A stretch of 64,000 bases of DNA from Rhyacichthys aspro (Eukaryota > Chordata > Actinopteri > Gobiiformes > Rhyacichthyidae). Under the pieces are notes generated by a model. The model saw nothing but the letters and a program-made list of their open reading frames with translations, did no database searches and had not been told where the DNA came from. Both the position numbers and the translations under genes were made by a program. The stretch covers positions 16,324,169-16,388,168 of the forward strand of contig CM072153.1 of the NCBI GenBank assembly GCA_036850595.1, given 5' to 3'. Positions 1 to 14,096 of this stretch are shown here, piece after piece (position 1 is the stretch's first letter; the number at the start of each line of letters is the position of its first letter).

Positions 1-3000
1 AGTTGAGAGTGGTGGGCCAAAGCCAGGGCCAGAGGGGTAGTAGCGGCCGCAGCCTGTAGAGGGGCTTGGACCAGCGGGGCCCATATGACCGGGGTGGGGG
101 ATGGTGGGGCAGGAGTTGAGTTAAGGCCCTGTGCAGCACTGGTCTGGATCAGTTGTGTGCACTGAGCCATGTCTCGGTCATGTTGAACTATTCTTTGGAT
201 GATTTCATTTTCTTGGAGGTTGAGGGTGCCTGAACTTTGGTGATGCTGGACTTTATGTTGGAGGACCGAGTTCCTCTTACCTGTATAAAATTAACAAAAA
301 CAGAAGACCATAACAAACAGTGACATGGCGAAAACAATTTAGGTAGAGTGCCACAACACATATATGTGTGTTATATATATATATGTATATATATAGTTTG
401 CAGTATTTCAAGGTGATGGAACCTCTCTTCAAGTGAGAGGATGGAACAATGAGTAAAAATATTTGGACCGTCTACCTTAATATTTACATATTTACAACAT
501 TCTGTTATAATAATTATGTTAATAATTATGGATTTTATACTGTCTAATAACAAACAAATAGTTTGAGGCTGAATCTAGTATTGTCTGCTTGATTTTATGA
601 TTAACCACTCACCAATACGGTCCAGCCGGTCAAGAGCCACTGTCTCAAATGCCCTCCTCATCATGGGATATTCCTCCAGCACCTCATTGAAGTGGTCCAC
701 TGACAAAGAGTACAGGCGACAGTAGTTATCAGCGCGTACACTCGCTGTCCTTCTGCCCCGGGTCAGCAAACAGATTTCTGACAGAAGAAAAATAGGAAGA
801 AAATGTCCTTGTATGAATTAGGGTGGATATTATGAAACAAAAACAAACTAAATATATTTTAAACCCATTCATAAAAGCATTAGGTAAAAACTAGTATTAT
901 TAGTGCTAGATGATATAACATTAAAAGACCAATGCCACAGATGGAGCACTTAATGCAATTTCTGCAGCTTACTGTTTGTCCTGACCTCGTCTTTCGTGCC
1001 AGATCAGAAAAATAAAATAATGCCCCATTTAAAAAAAGTAGACATATTTTTGAGGACAGACATATTGTGGATATACACACAAACACACACCCACCCACAC
1101 ATATACACACAGTCTCTGTCTCTTTTTCTTTTGTGTCCTGTGAATCAAATTGACATATTTACATATTATACATGACAATCTGATATTAAAATATTATTAC
1201 TCTACCTATATTTTCTGTACCGTAAGAAATGTAGCTACACTGTAGTTTGTCTAGGCAGACTTTTTCTTGGACTTTTTCTTTTGCACTAAGACAGTTAGAC
1301 CTGACTGGCGACACTTTCAAAAATACCCCTCAGTTATGTGTACTGCATACAGGACACTTAAACTGTTAAATCAGAGAGTGCAATGGCTTATCTGCAATTG
1401 CCATATATCTGTTTGACTGTTATGTCAGCCTTTGCCTGCTGCTGAATGTTTTACAATATATGGACTGCTGATCTATGGAACAAAATTTTATACTACGTAC
1501 ACTCTGGTTTGACTAACTATACATATTTTATTATTTCAGTTTTACAAAGCAATAGATTTGTGCAGCCTGCAATTTGTCTGGGCTTCACAGCTGGGGACAA
1601 GCTAAGGCTGTTTAAGGACACAACCTAACAGAGCAACAACAAATGTAGAGTTATGGATTTCAGATTTAAATATTGTGTTGACAAAAGGGAAAACCCCACA
1701 GATGGATTCAAAGTTCACAAAGCTTTCTCCCTCTTAGTCCCACAGCCTTTTAAGGAGATGATGTAAGCCTTTTTGTGCTGTAATAGTCTGTGATGTTAAG
1801 CTGTTGGGTGGCTGATCAGAATAAAGCACTTCAAATGATAGTCTGAGCTCACTGTTCCTTTATATAAATTCCCACTACAGTGTATTTACATATGTTCAGT
1901 ATAAAACGGTTTGTTGTTTGCAGATATTACCTCCAAAATATGAGCCATCCGACAGCTTGGTGTCTTTGCTGCTCTTTGTTATGACACTGACAACACCGTG
2001 CTGGATGAAGTACATCTTCTTGCCTATGGTTCCCTCTCTAATGATGTAGTCTCCCGGCTGAAAAACCTCAAACCGCAGCTTAGTCAACATGGATGTGACA
2101 AAGTTCGGATCAGCATTGGCGAAAAGTGGCATCGACGCCACAAGTTTACGGCAGTTAAAGTTGATGATTTCCTGAGAGAGAAAGAAAAGGGCTTTGAGTA
2201 TTTGCAGCAACAAATCTTTGCAGCACGTGTCAGACCTTCTACATGTGTACGTTTCAATCATTATAAAAGCAATGTGGTTAACAGCTTAGTGCTCTGTTAA
2301 TGAGGTTTCTGTGCACTCCAGCCATTACTAATCAGATTACACGACTGCTAACATCATCATGCAAAGTAAGGGGCCATATTAGATTATAATAAAATAACAG
2401 TAAACCATTTAGAGAAATGATGCTCACATAAACATACAATATTTCCTATGAGAGATAACTGTATTGTTACTTAAAGTTAGCTAGGCTATTTAAAATGCTC
2501 CTATTATTACAATTATTATTATTATGCTCTTTATTACAACTATTTGAACAGTTGTGCAGCTGACCTCTCTCAGTGGTTCATTCAGTTCCTCCAAGATGCT
2601 TTCCTCATCAAACATCTTGCCCTGATAGCGATGTTCATAGTAGTCGTGGATCCTCTGACGCATGTCCGCTGGAAGCTTGTGGAAGGACATGTACTGCTCC
2701 ACTTGTTTATACTGCAAAGACAAATCAAGTGCAGACAGTAGTCATCAATTATAAGATAATACATAAAAACCAAAGTTACTATTTTTTTTCTGTAAGACAA
2801 AATGCAAAGTCAAGTCAAAATGGAAAAATATATTAAACTGATTGATGTGCTGGCTCAGAGGTTGACTATAATGTGCCTCATTATGTTAACAGTCAACTGT
2901 CAGGCCATCTGTGAAACCTGCCCACAGTGTGATATTGTGCCTGTGCCCCATCTGACAAATACAGTTGTGCTCTGCAGGCTTCAGCTAATAACATTAACCA

Positions 3001-6000
3001 CTGTGTCCTTCAGCAGTGTTCTCTTCCAGCAAACAATACGTACCCAAACTACAGTGGGATATGACAAATCTTGTGTTGTAGACCTCGAGACTAGGTTTAG
3101 AACACAGACACATTTTTTCTTGCCACAGTCTCAGACATAAAGAGGACTACAGACTTCAAAGCATGACTGCCCATGACCAAAACAGATTTAGGCTTCGACA
3201 TTTTCTATTAAATCTTTTAATAAAACTAAGAACAATGCACCATTTCTACTTTTTTATCACTGACAACTTTTCTCTGCTTTCCATCAGCAGGCATTAGTAA
3301 AATTGGACTTGGAGTGTGTAAAATTAAGAAATGTTCATTACCTTCTCTACCCATGTATCATCTACTGGCCTTAGTCTCAGTCCAAATTTTGCTCGTGTCT
3401 TTGTTCACTCTCATCTGAGTCATGCCATGTTGTTGTGGGACTGTCTTACGTATATCTGCTGAGTCAGTATCAGAGCAGCTGTGCAGACAAAAGACACCCA
3501 CCTTCTCTTGGTACTGTCTCCTTGATGAGTCCAAAGACTGTATAAGCGCAGTGGCATGGCCCACAAACATGGCAAAGCAAGTAGCGCCTACAATCATGCT
3601 GAGGATGGTGAGCCACACATCAGCCATGCCTATAGGGGGGTAAAGGCCATAGCCAATGCACAGCATGTGACTCATGGCCTTAAAGAGGGCGTAGGAGTAC
3701 TGCTGACCCCATGTGTCATTCTGTAAAGGATGAAGAGCAAGAAACTTTTCAGCAGAGACATCAGTTTAATCCTTTTTATAGGCACAAAACAACTCCAAGG
3801 CGAAACTCAAGTCTTTACAGTCCCAGTTTATTTGTATTACAAAAAATAAAAATAATATAGCTGCATCATTGAAAACTTATAATTGCAAATGTGTGTATGT
3901 GCTGAAGCTTTTTATCCTTGTATCTGCCTTCTGTGCTCTCTGAGTCTCTACTCAAGGTCAAATTAAATTATACCTCTAAACAGGCACTTTCTCCACAAGC
4001 TGTTGGCCTATCTGTGTATATCTATCTCTTTTACTATTTAACGGCACTGTTTAATTTCACAAATCTGTATTTCTTTACCTTATTCTCTTATGCTCCTCTA
4101 TGTTTTATCTTACTAGGAGATATTTTAATCATTAAAAGTGCTGAGTACATATGTTGAGCTTCACATCTCTTTTTTATGCAAATGGCAAAGAACCTCACAT
4201 AAACCTTTATATACATTTTAGTAAGAATAAAATAGTGGTACACTTACCACCATCTTGTTTCGGGTGACCCAGCAGTCAGCAGGGAAGTCTTGCAACATGG
4301 GGACCAGGAACTGTAGACAGCCGTCCCAGTGACACAGTAGCAGCATCATGCCAATTAGATTCATGATCCGCACCATGGCGCTGGCCAGGTCATAGGTCAT
4401 GTGAAAAACCTGTGAAGCAGATCATCATCATTAACTCAACACACACGAGGGATTTTTTTTTCTGAAAAGTTTTATGTCACTATCCTGCAAGTCAACGATT
4501 TGAATCACATCCATTACTGCGTGGGTCAATGTCTATTGTGCACTAACACCAGAACACACGGTACTTAATCTTTAGTAGGGCATCACAGGCTATTTCTCAG
4601 TTATGTAAGAATTTCTAAGCAACATTTATGACCCATGGGGATTGCTGCCTCAGCAGGAATTGTGTTAACATATTAAATACGTTTACAAAGAAACATATGT
4701 GCCCTTTAGCAAGATTATTGTTGTGGTTGTTGTAGTTTTTGTCTCAACTAAGAAAACTAATTAAGTACTCATGTAAAGAGGTTAAGAAAAATCTATTATT
4801 CACAGCACTTGTAATAATTGAATTTTCTATTGATAATAAATATTTTGGTGTATAATAATTTTCAGCTTTGGGTTTTCTCCATCTGACTGACTGCCAAATA
4901 CAAATCCCTGGCAAGTGGAAGTAAACCTGATATTTATTGCTGAGCTAAGAAATTATTGCTTATATTGGACATTATACCTTGTTCATTGTTATTTAATATA
5001 CTGTGCAACCCCTAAGAGTGCAACAAAATCCAGCTAAACAGGCATTGAGAATGACCTTGACCTAATTGAGGGTCACTCTACCTCTTCCCACTGGTGGATG
5101 TAGCGGATGAGTCGAGAGAGTCTCAGTAACCGCAGCAGACTGAGGATCTTAGTGAAGCGGACAATCCTCAGAGCTCTGGCTGTTTTGTAAAAATCGGAGT
5201 CTATACGTGTCTCTACGATGAGAAATATATAGTCCACAGGAATGGAGGACACAAAATCCACCATGAACCAGCTCTTCAGATATTTGATCTTGATCTGCTG
5301 AGGGTCCAAGATGATCTCAGTGTTGTCCTCTTTGACGATGCCTGTGCGGAAGTTGAGGACCAAGTCCATGAGAAAGAATGTGTCCGAAACCACGTTAAAG
5401 ACAATCCACGGTGGTGTGTGCTCGTCCTTAAAAAAGGTGATGCCCACAGGGATAATGATGAGGTTTCCCACCATCAGCAGGAGCATGGTCAAGTCCCAGT
5501 AAAACCTAAAAAACACAGCAACTAATGGACATAAGACACAGCATTCAAATATTCAGATCTCTAATAAAGCGATAGTTTATTTTATAAATTTGGGTCTATT
5601 AGATTAGCTTTTGTATAGCTATTATTAAAGCAGGTTGCCTCTGAAAAAGACACTAATTACTAATTTCACATCACATGTAAATTTGTTCAGTAATTTTTGA
5701 CAAAATCTCATGCCTAACAAGAAATCCCACAAAGATGTGTATTTCAATGGGTTTACAGGGGAGTATTCCTGGATTATTTAAAATGTAACATCTGTTCTAG
5801 TATCTGATCCAAAATACATGCCGCATGTGTTAGCTGTTCCCCAATTATTTATCCAGCTGGCATTGTTTAGCTGTTGGATCTATATTCAAAAGAGCATTAA
5901 CTATTCAAACACACTGCTTGATCAATACTCAGCTTGCGGTCAAAGAAGGACAACTGGGAGGAAATGCAAGATACAAATGAATTATAGACTACATAACGTC

Positions 6001-9000
6001 AAATCATAATCAATTTTTAACAATAGTGTATGAAGTGTAATGTATTCAGTTTCAGATGCAAATTTTAAAGGTCTTGTCTGTAATCAAATATAAATGCATT
6101 TTTCCTTTAGTCTAGCATAAAAAATGGAGTAAATCAAAAATATTGGTATGAACCTTTTTTTCCATAATTGATGGTGAGGATATCTGCCTATAATCTACGC
6201 ACAGTTTGGATAACATTGTATGCAGAATATCCATTATTCTCACATAAATTCCCACAGGACCAGCTCTGCATAACGAGAGGCTTCTATGCTCTTTACAATT
6301 GGTGCTTATTTGCTGTTGCTCTCAGTCAATTCAAGCTTAGCTCCACAAAGGCCTGGTCATGTACAGTATAGGGGAGCGATTGTTTACCATTCTTCAGTGT
6401 GTATACTAGATGAGAAATCATGCAGGCGTGTGATTGCATGTCCAATCCATTTTAGAGAGCTAATTAAAGGCTGATCGATCGCGACAGGAGCCTGACACAC
6501 CTACAGCCCAGTGAGGAGCGAGTCTATGGCCCTCAGAGGCACCTCTACTAGCACGCATTCATTACAACAGTTACTACACTCCAGGCATGTGCCTCGGCAT
6601 ACAGTAAACCTCTCTGTACTGGACCGACCAAACGCCCATTACATCCAAGAAGTGAAATGCTATTAATACTTGATCAAAACAACTGAACGGCTGAAGTGTC
6701 AACAGGTCTGAAATAAGACTGCAGAAGAGAACATGGTGTTTTCGCATAAAATTGTATTGAGGCTAAATATGTGGTTACATAATGCAACATCAAATGAGCA
6801 ACAAAATTTAAGTTATTTCACTGTGGTATTATGTATTTGATAGAAACTGAGCCAAAACGGAAAACAAACAAACAAACATGAGTAAGACTGAGTATCCTTT
6901 ACTGCTTCCATAGGATTTAGGTTCAAAGGTGCCATGAGGTGCTCCAAACCACTAGATCTTAATAATTGATCATTAGCAGGACTACAGACCACAGAAGCAT
7001 GGGCAGTTTGTGGGTCAGGAGGAAGTCAGTGGTAACACAATGCCAAGAAGGAAAGACCTAAGCAATTGGTAATGCACATCCAACTACAAATAGTTATAAA
7101 GTCACAGTATATCATATTACCTTCTGTTTTTGTTATTGATGTGTTTGCTTTAAATAATTTACCTGGCAGTTTTCAAAAAATTTGCCGCACAGTTTCAAAT
7201 TTCCACACTATAATCAAAGACAACCTTCACAGGAGAGCATCACAAAAGGGCAACTAGTGAGGGAAGGGTGGCCATTTGTCCTAATCAGCTTTCTGTTGTT
7301 CTCTGCCAAACAAAGCATTTGCATTCTCTCCTCATCTGCCTGTTGTCTCTGCAGTGACACACTGGTCCTAATTGCACTTCCCCTCTCTGGCTAAATCCAC
7401 TGTTATCTCCTGGGAATCCATGTCATCTCCAGAAGTCAGCTCCCATCAGCCAGATGTTGGGTAGTTAGCATTACTGCTGTGCCCACGTCACTGGCTGCAG
7501 AACACGGGAACATCTGGACCAAGAGGAGTCTGGGGACAGTGCATTACTGCCATACAGGCCATGGTGCTCTCCAGATGACTGTGCACGCAGCGTTCAGCCC
7601 ACTCACACCAGACAACTTGCTGGTATAATCTGGGGTTACCATCAAATATAAAGCTGACAGTTGTGGACTCTCTGCTGGGCCAGAGAGGAATCTTGCACTA
7701 TTAGGGTCAGGGTGCAAGTGGAAGAGAATAGCGTTACAAGCAAAGTGAACACAAAAAGGCTTAAAATGGTGAAAGGAGCTTAGATCAATCAGGACAGTTG
7801 AAAAAGGGATCACATTTGTACCAGAGATACTTATCTCTGGCTGCCAGGGCTGAAGCACAACAGCCTGCAAGCAGCTCAGTGGCTTAACACACACCTGTAC
7901 TGTGGCTCTGGCCCACCAGCAATCATATTAACCATATTTACACAACAGGCCAGTTCAGTGTCTGCTGCTGGTGCACGAAAAGCTTTGATAAGACACAGCC
8001 GCTACAATAAATCATACTGGGATGGGATGAAGCCTATTGTCATAGCATATTAACTCACATGAAGTAAAGACGGGCTTAACATGATTAATGTTATCCCTTT
8101 AAATGGATCCCTTTAGATCTTAGGAAAAGGGGCAATACACAGCCCACCTTATTTCATGAGGTTTTACATGTTACATTACAGGTAAATAATAAATACAAAC
8201 TTTAAAATCTTTATTAAAAAAGCAATTTGTTTATTATTGTTTTATTTTTATTTAATATGAAAACATATACATAAATATTTAAGTAATAACACTGATTACA
8301 TTATAGTGCCATAAACTTATCTTAACTTATCATCTCACGCATGCATAGGTGCAGTTCAAGCATCCTTTGAGATATTGGTATTGGAAATATTGATATGGCA
8401 AAATGTGTTGTGTTCTGTAATTCTCTCTAATATTGTGTAATTGACTGCATACTGTACTTGCATCCTGTACACAGTGTACTTTTGCAAGTAATGTACAGCT
8501 GCTCTAGATGTTCACACAAGAGAAATCTCCATTTTGGAAGAATAAAGCACTTAAGGGATAAGCAACAGAAAAAGAATGATTGAAAATTATTCAAAGAAAA
8601 CATTCAATTCAACACCTGAAAATATGCTTTGTAAGTTTCCCTGAAGAAACATGCTGCTCAGTCAAAATGTGACCTGCAGTAAGCATGACACCTCAAACAC
8701 AGCAGAGTCAACAGCTGGGCGTCCTGATTCCTCACAACATCATTTTCATTTCAATCTCTGTCTCTCACTCTGATCAGTGCTTGCCGTGTGTCCCCTCCCC
8801 GGCCACACATTGCTGCTCCATTAGACTAATTGTGCTGTAATAATCTCCCCTGATGTGTGCTTCTAATATCTTGAATGGTCATGTTACCCTATTTTGATTA
8901 CCCCATTTCCAAGCCCAGGCTGCACTCTCTGTAATCCATTGACCTCGCTAAATGATAAAAAAGTGTAATTCAGATGAGTGGAAAAAAGCTGCAGTGGCAC

Positions 9001-10467
9001 ACATTGCTGTACAACTGGACGGTGAAAATATGATGCCAGTGAGCTTCAAGGTGAAATGTCAGGAAAATCCCTTGATGACAGAAATGAACCGAGGCTGGTT
9101 ACCACAGCTATAAAATATATGTGTCAATATGGGTATAATATAGGCAATTTTACAGCATGTGTTAAAGAAGTCAGAAGTGTTGCCTGTCTTTGACACAGTA
9201 GTCTGTTCTTGTATTACTTGTGTGTTAAAGATCTACCATTGGCCAGTTCAAGTGGTCTAATAAAAAAAGTTGATCTTACTTAATTTTTGTGAGAATAACC
9301 TTTTAAAAGGCAGCATTCTCTCTCCTGCAAATGGATTTTTGTTTTTAAGCTTCAGACAAACTGCCAAAGACTTTTTGGAAAAATGAATTTAAAAAGGACT
9401 AATGGCGATGACCTTTGGCATCATAATACATCACAAATGGTTGTCCAAAGTAAGATATTTTAGCAGGAAGTGGTATTGTGCCAGCCATCTGTTTGTGTTA
9501 TTCAATTCTGCAAACTGCACCTTTATTAAACTGTTTATTTGCTCATTTTACTGTGAATCAGGTTCTGCCTTCTGTCTTTGTGTGATACATCTTTGGAGCA
9601 TTTACAGAATTAAGGCCATTGATTTTGGTTTAGCTCAACCTGTCTTCTGATTATACCGTGGGTACAAACGTCCCATGGTATGTATGAAAGTACATATTTC
9701 AATAATGATGCCCGTTTTATTAATGCTGCAGCTAAGCTGCATTTAAACGACACAAGTTGCTCCATTTACAGCAAACTCTGTGTCACGACCACTGCAGCAC
9801 TTCTCTGCCAAATAACGGTTAAAAAATAGTGACATTACCTAAAGTCACTGTAGGGATGGATGATCCAGAAGCCAGCGGACTTGACCCGCTCCCTCTCATG
9901 CTCCACGGCTCGCTCGCTGCCCAGCATCCGCAGGGAGAACTTGTTGACTCCGGGCTGGAGCATGGCCCCGAACTGGCGGTGCATGAATCCGGCTTGGTAC
10001 AGCCGTTCGTCCTCAGGGATGATCTGCTCGGAGCCCTCCAGTTTGATAAAAGTGGACTGGTCAAAAACAGAGGCTTGTCCCGCGGCAGCACTAAGCGCGG
10101 CTGGACTCCGCTGCTGGGCCCCGGGGCCACGCTCTGCGTCTGCCTCTGGCAGAAGGTAGCACTGCTCCGCGGGGTCCGCCGGGGCATGGCGCCCCGTGAG
10201 GGAGCACAGGCTGCCGCGGAACAGGCGGCAGTCCCCATTCAAGTTGGTCTTAACGTTGGTCACGTCCCGCTCCAGGTCCTCGGTCCTGGCCTCCTCAATG
10301 CTCCGCGCGCTGCTCGCGGGAGACAGAGAGGACAACTGTTTGAGTCGGATACTTTTCCTCTTGTCCTTGTCGCCGCTGTCTCCTTCGTCAATCACGAACG
10401 GCTTCTGTCCGATGTTCTGCGGCAGGCTGTAGAGCCGCTTGCGCATGGAAGACTGAAATCTCTCCAT
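1..10467 (-). CDS. hcn4: HCN4-type hyperpolarization-activated cyclic nucleotide-gated channel (3' end outside window)
   Basis: Pacemaker (If/Ih) cation channel of the plasma membrane, opened by hyperpolarization and tuned by cAMP. Eight coding exons: 9839-10467, 5082-5505, 4248-4409, 3502-3720, 2565-2711, 1931-2171, 613-777 and 1-280 (incomplete). All junctions keep frame, giving about 755 residues. The start at 10467 is the first ATG; the frame stays open upstream but has none. The N-terminus (SSMRKRLYSLPQ, then NGDCRLFRGSL) is typical of HCN4 rather than HCN1-3. S1-S4 lie at about 211-345, with an arginine-rich S4 at 319-345. The pore filter CIGYG is at 426-430, the C-linker at about 479-527, and the cyclic-nucleotide domain at about 540-660, with RRTASVRAD around the phosphate-binding site. 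The tail carries the HCN4-like TPVIWAPLVQAPLQAAAA stretch before the window ends. nptn follows upstream, as near human HCN4. hcn4 versus an hcn4-like paralog is not resolved. Confidence 0.95.
372..395. repeat. (TA)n tract in hcn4 intron 7
   Basis: Alternating TA with one G interruption, flanked by TGTG. Confidence 0.7.
1073..1112. repeat. (CA)-rich microsatellite in hcn4 intron 6
   Basis: Imperfect ACAC tract interrupted by CCC and TAT. Confidence 0.75.
5506..9838 (-). other. hcn4 intron 1
   Basis: Intron of 4.3 kb with donor GTAATG after 9839 and acceptor TTTTTTAG before 5505. It splits the codon for the Arg that begins RFYWD. I see no exon inside. Two stretches, about 7240-7500 and 8730-8960, are less AT-rich and look more constrained than their surroundings. 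The rest is AT-rich with no recognisable mobile element. Confidence 0.8.
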
Positions 10468-10960
10468 TTTCAGAAGAGGAGCGCGCGCTAAGGGTGGCGA
10501 GGGGAAGCACGCGGATGAATCATGGAGCAGACGCTCGCGGTGCCGCTGGAGGTGAGGCAGTGACGGCGAATCCGCAGCAGGTCTCTCATTTGACACTGTC
10601 CCGGTTCAAACATTAAGATGCGTCAACGGCCCGTGTGCGCTGCCACGCGAAGCTCGTGTGAATGCACGTAAATCCCGGTGTCCCGCGTGCAGCAGCGCGC
10701 ATCAGGATGCAGCATGCTGCGCGTCGGACGTGCCGCTCGCGCCTCAATGACAAAGCATCATCTGCACCTCCCAAAAATACAGGCAGCGCGAGGTGATGAC
10801 ACGCGCCGCACTCGCACGGCGCTGACATCACGCGTCTGTCCGGCAGGCGCTTTCTAAAAGCCTGAATATTGATGGGGCCAATCCAGCCGGTTGCCATTGG
10901 AGACAGCAGCACGCGTTCACCCCGCCCTCGAGCTGCACAGGACTGAAAGGACTCAGGGAG
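10468..10960 (-). promoter_or_regulatory. hcn4: hcn4 5' leader and CpG-rich promoter region
   Basis: GC- and CpG-rich stretch directly upstream of the hcn4 ATG, continuous with the GC-rich first exon (about 9840-10470). CpG density falls sharply beyond about 10950. No TATA box was found, so this reads as a CpG-island promoter; the transcription start cannot be placed. Confidence 0.55.
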
Positions 10961-13900
10961 AAGGGTTCAAAGGTCACTGCTCTAATATTGTCTGTAGATA
11001 AGACTGTAGACTGGACCAGAGCTGGTCCCGTCCCAGTGAGCTCTGTGTGTGAACGTGTGTTAGTGACACAACAGGTTTACTCAACACTTTCTACTGAAAT
11101 GATTTAAATATAAGACATATATGACACACAGACTTATACAAGGAGCCTGAGCATTAGAGAAAATGAGTATTTATGAGTTTATGTTTATGAGACTGTTATC
11201 AGACTCACTGAAGAGGAAGATGTCTTCTGTGAAGTTCCCTCAATTTGTGAGATCAGTTTAGCCAAAACAGCTGCATATAAACTAACACAAAAAATGTTGC
11301 CTTTTGAAAAGATAATAATATGTTTTCCTTGTTGTACATTCTGGGATTCATTACTGTTGTCAGACTTCTTTAGTTTAGGTTAAAATGGTTTTGGCACAGC
11401 ACAACATAAATTCAGGGATGCGAAACCTACCAGAGGCTATTATGCATGCAGTGTGTGTTCTCTCCAAACTGATATTGGCCGACAAAGAGATTTCTCACCA
11501 AGGGGAATTGATTGTTTCTAATTTTCACATCTTCTGTTCAGACTTTAGGCAAAAGGCCCAAGCGCTGCAGAAAAAGTAAATGTGAAATTAAATATCTTAC
11601 ATTTAAGGGTGACTTTATTTTTTTTAATAAATTCTTGTTGGCAATTAATCTATTTTAATAATGCTGATGGACTACAGAGCCCAATGTACTCATTTTAGTA
11701 TTTACAGAAAAACAGCTTTGCTTATACAAAGATGTCAACCAATTCTGAGATAATAAAATAAGGTTAGTCAGTGTAATAGGTAGAAATCATGATCATTTGA
11801 TCTTACCCGATTGAAGCTCACATCCATCAGTAATCACAATATTTGCTCACACTGACATTTATGGTATGATGTCAAATTATGAAAGCACAGTTCAGTGTCC
11901 TGTGCTCCAGTCATCACTTTATCACATCTATTTATCTTACCACAATGCAAATAAACTACATCCACACACCTTTCCAGTTTATCATGAACATAATGGCAAT
12001 AAAACATTTATTTTTACAACAACAAAGTGACGTTAGGCTACTGTGGCATTTCTATCCACCCACTTCCATTGTTCGCCAGATGATCCCAGACACAGCACCT
12101 GAACAAGAGACTAATCTGTACAGACAGAGTATTTGTAGAATTCTCTCTTTTCGGGTTTGATTTTTTCATCATTCACAAAGCCACAGATGTCAGGTTGTAC
12201 TAGTCTTGTACAATGTCATCCCACTGACCTACAATTTTACAACATCTCTATACAAAATGATGTGGCGCAGGTCCAGACAAATAATTTGAAAGCCATATTG
12301 TCCTGGATTAGCTGCCTGACCATACATATATAGGGCATATTTCATCTGTTGTCTAACCACTGGCGCCACCGGCTGAACATAAAAGCCAACACAGCCTTCT
12401 TTTGCTGTGCTGAAATTTGTTACAATTTGTGAAATTTGCTGCCCACTAGTGTTAAAGAAAAACAGTGGAAAATGTCTTCTGTCTGCTTTATATGCATCAA
12501 AGCAACACTGCGTGACTTTCAATCTCAAAATATGGAGCCGGAACATAATTCATTTTGATGCTTTCTTGACGTGACACAGTAAGAATTGCCCTTTATGTAA
12601 TAGTATAGTGCACCCACATCACCACATATTCCTCTATGTACCTCTGATTTAAATTTAGATATATTATACAACTTAATTTATGTATTAAAGGTAGCTTTGT
12701 TATGTAAGTTTAGCACTAACTTTGCTTCATCTTCCATGATACACAAATTAAAGACCTCACTTTTATAGCTAAGCCTTTCTGTATGTTTAATGTCCAGTGT
12801 TTTTGTGAATGACAATCTATGGCGCGGTTCCCTCAACAAGCCACTAGATGGAGCTGTTGGCCACCTGCTTGTTTAGCCATGACACAGTACTAGTGATACG
12901 TGCCCTGTGTGTAAATAAAGCACTCAACACACAACAACAACACAGCCTCCTTTTTTGAGATGTTTATTCTTAAAAATGATGCGGAATCTTAAAATTGCTT
13001 TACATGTGTCATTCATGACATGGGCCCCCTCCCACCCGGACCCCTGTCCCACGTCAGCTTCGGAGATTCATGCAGCTGTGTAATATGCCATCAACACTCT
13101 ATGGTGATCCTACTATTATAGTTTAAAGCTTTGTCACAGAGAAATCAAAAGCTGCAATGATGTAAATATATTGATATGAATAATAATTGCATAGGATAAT
13201 AGCCATGCTGTACAATACACAGACTTATAAAAGAATAAGTATGAATGATTAGTACAGATCTCTAAAGTCATTTATACAGTGTTTCAATATTGTCAACATT
13301 TAAGTGCATCTTATAATATGAATCCTCTTTATATTAATAGTGATCTCATACATAGTTATAGTGATTTAATACATACAGTACATACATACAGTGAAGTAAA
13401 CCTTAACTTAAGTTAGAGGGACATTGCAAAGCCCTTAAAATGTAATAAAATGGTATGCAGTGGATGATAAAACTGTACACAACTGTCATACCAGATTATG
13501 GCGGCATTTCTTTTACATTGCCAAGTTGTATTTTTCTCTAAACACACACTACAGATTATCTACATGAAGCCACTCTCAGATAAAACAAAAATAGCCATTT
13601 CTGTATCAAACAGAAGGTCAACACCTTGCATGCATTACTTTAGTAAAAATGTAAATTAAGTGAAGTAGAAGGGAAATAAATATGTATAAATGTTGACAAC
13701 TGCATGCAGCAACAATGGTTATAATGTTAACACTTTGTTTATGCTTTGACCTCATACCCTCACACAATAAAATCATAAGGCATGCCTCATCGAACTCCTC
13801 CACAACCATACATTTAATGGCAGATAAATCCTATTCACATCTAGTATGGACTCCCTTCTGCTTTACCTTCATATGGTCAATACATACAGTATGCAAAGAA

Positions 13901-14096
13901 ACCTGCAAAACAAAGAGAAACCTGTTAGCCTATTCTGACATAGATGTGCTTTTTTTTTTTTTGCTTTTTTTTTTGCTTGCATCGTTGCCCATGTAGTATT
14001 ATGTGGCCACAGGCTTGTAATGCATTCAGTATTTATCATTAGGCTGGCAGTTCTTTTGCTCTGAATAATTGAATACTTACTCAGCAGAGAGGCTGC
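10961..14096. other. hcn4-nptn intergenic region plus nptn 3' UTR
   Basis: No coding exon recognised. The open frames are short and AT-rich with no family resemblance. The part from about 12963 to 14096 is probably the nptn 3' UTR; a minus-strand AATAAA (TTTATT at 12963-12968) is a possible poly(A) signal. A CTCF-like motif with one mismatch lies at 12841-12854. REC114, which I recall lying between HCN4 and NPTN in human, was not seen. Confidence 0.5.
13950..13974. repeat. Interrupted poly-T tract
   Basis: Thirteen T, then GC, then ten T, in the probable nptn 3' UTR (poly-A on the transcript strand). Confidence 0.8.

Noticed and set aside
9829..10491. Open frame of 220 codons on the plus strand across hcn4 exon 1
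   Set aside because: It is the reverse of a GC-rich coding exon whose minus-strand protein clearly matches HCN4; the plus-strand product resembles nothing.
10468..10596. N-terminal extension of hcn4 by 43 codons
   Set aside because: The frame is open but its first codon is GTG and no ATG lies upstream of 10467, where HCN4 homology begins.
11385..11579. Possible small gene or REC114 remnant between hcn4 and nptn
   Set aside because: No splice-consistent neighbours and no recognisable similarity; composition is typical of intergenic DNA.
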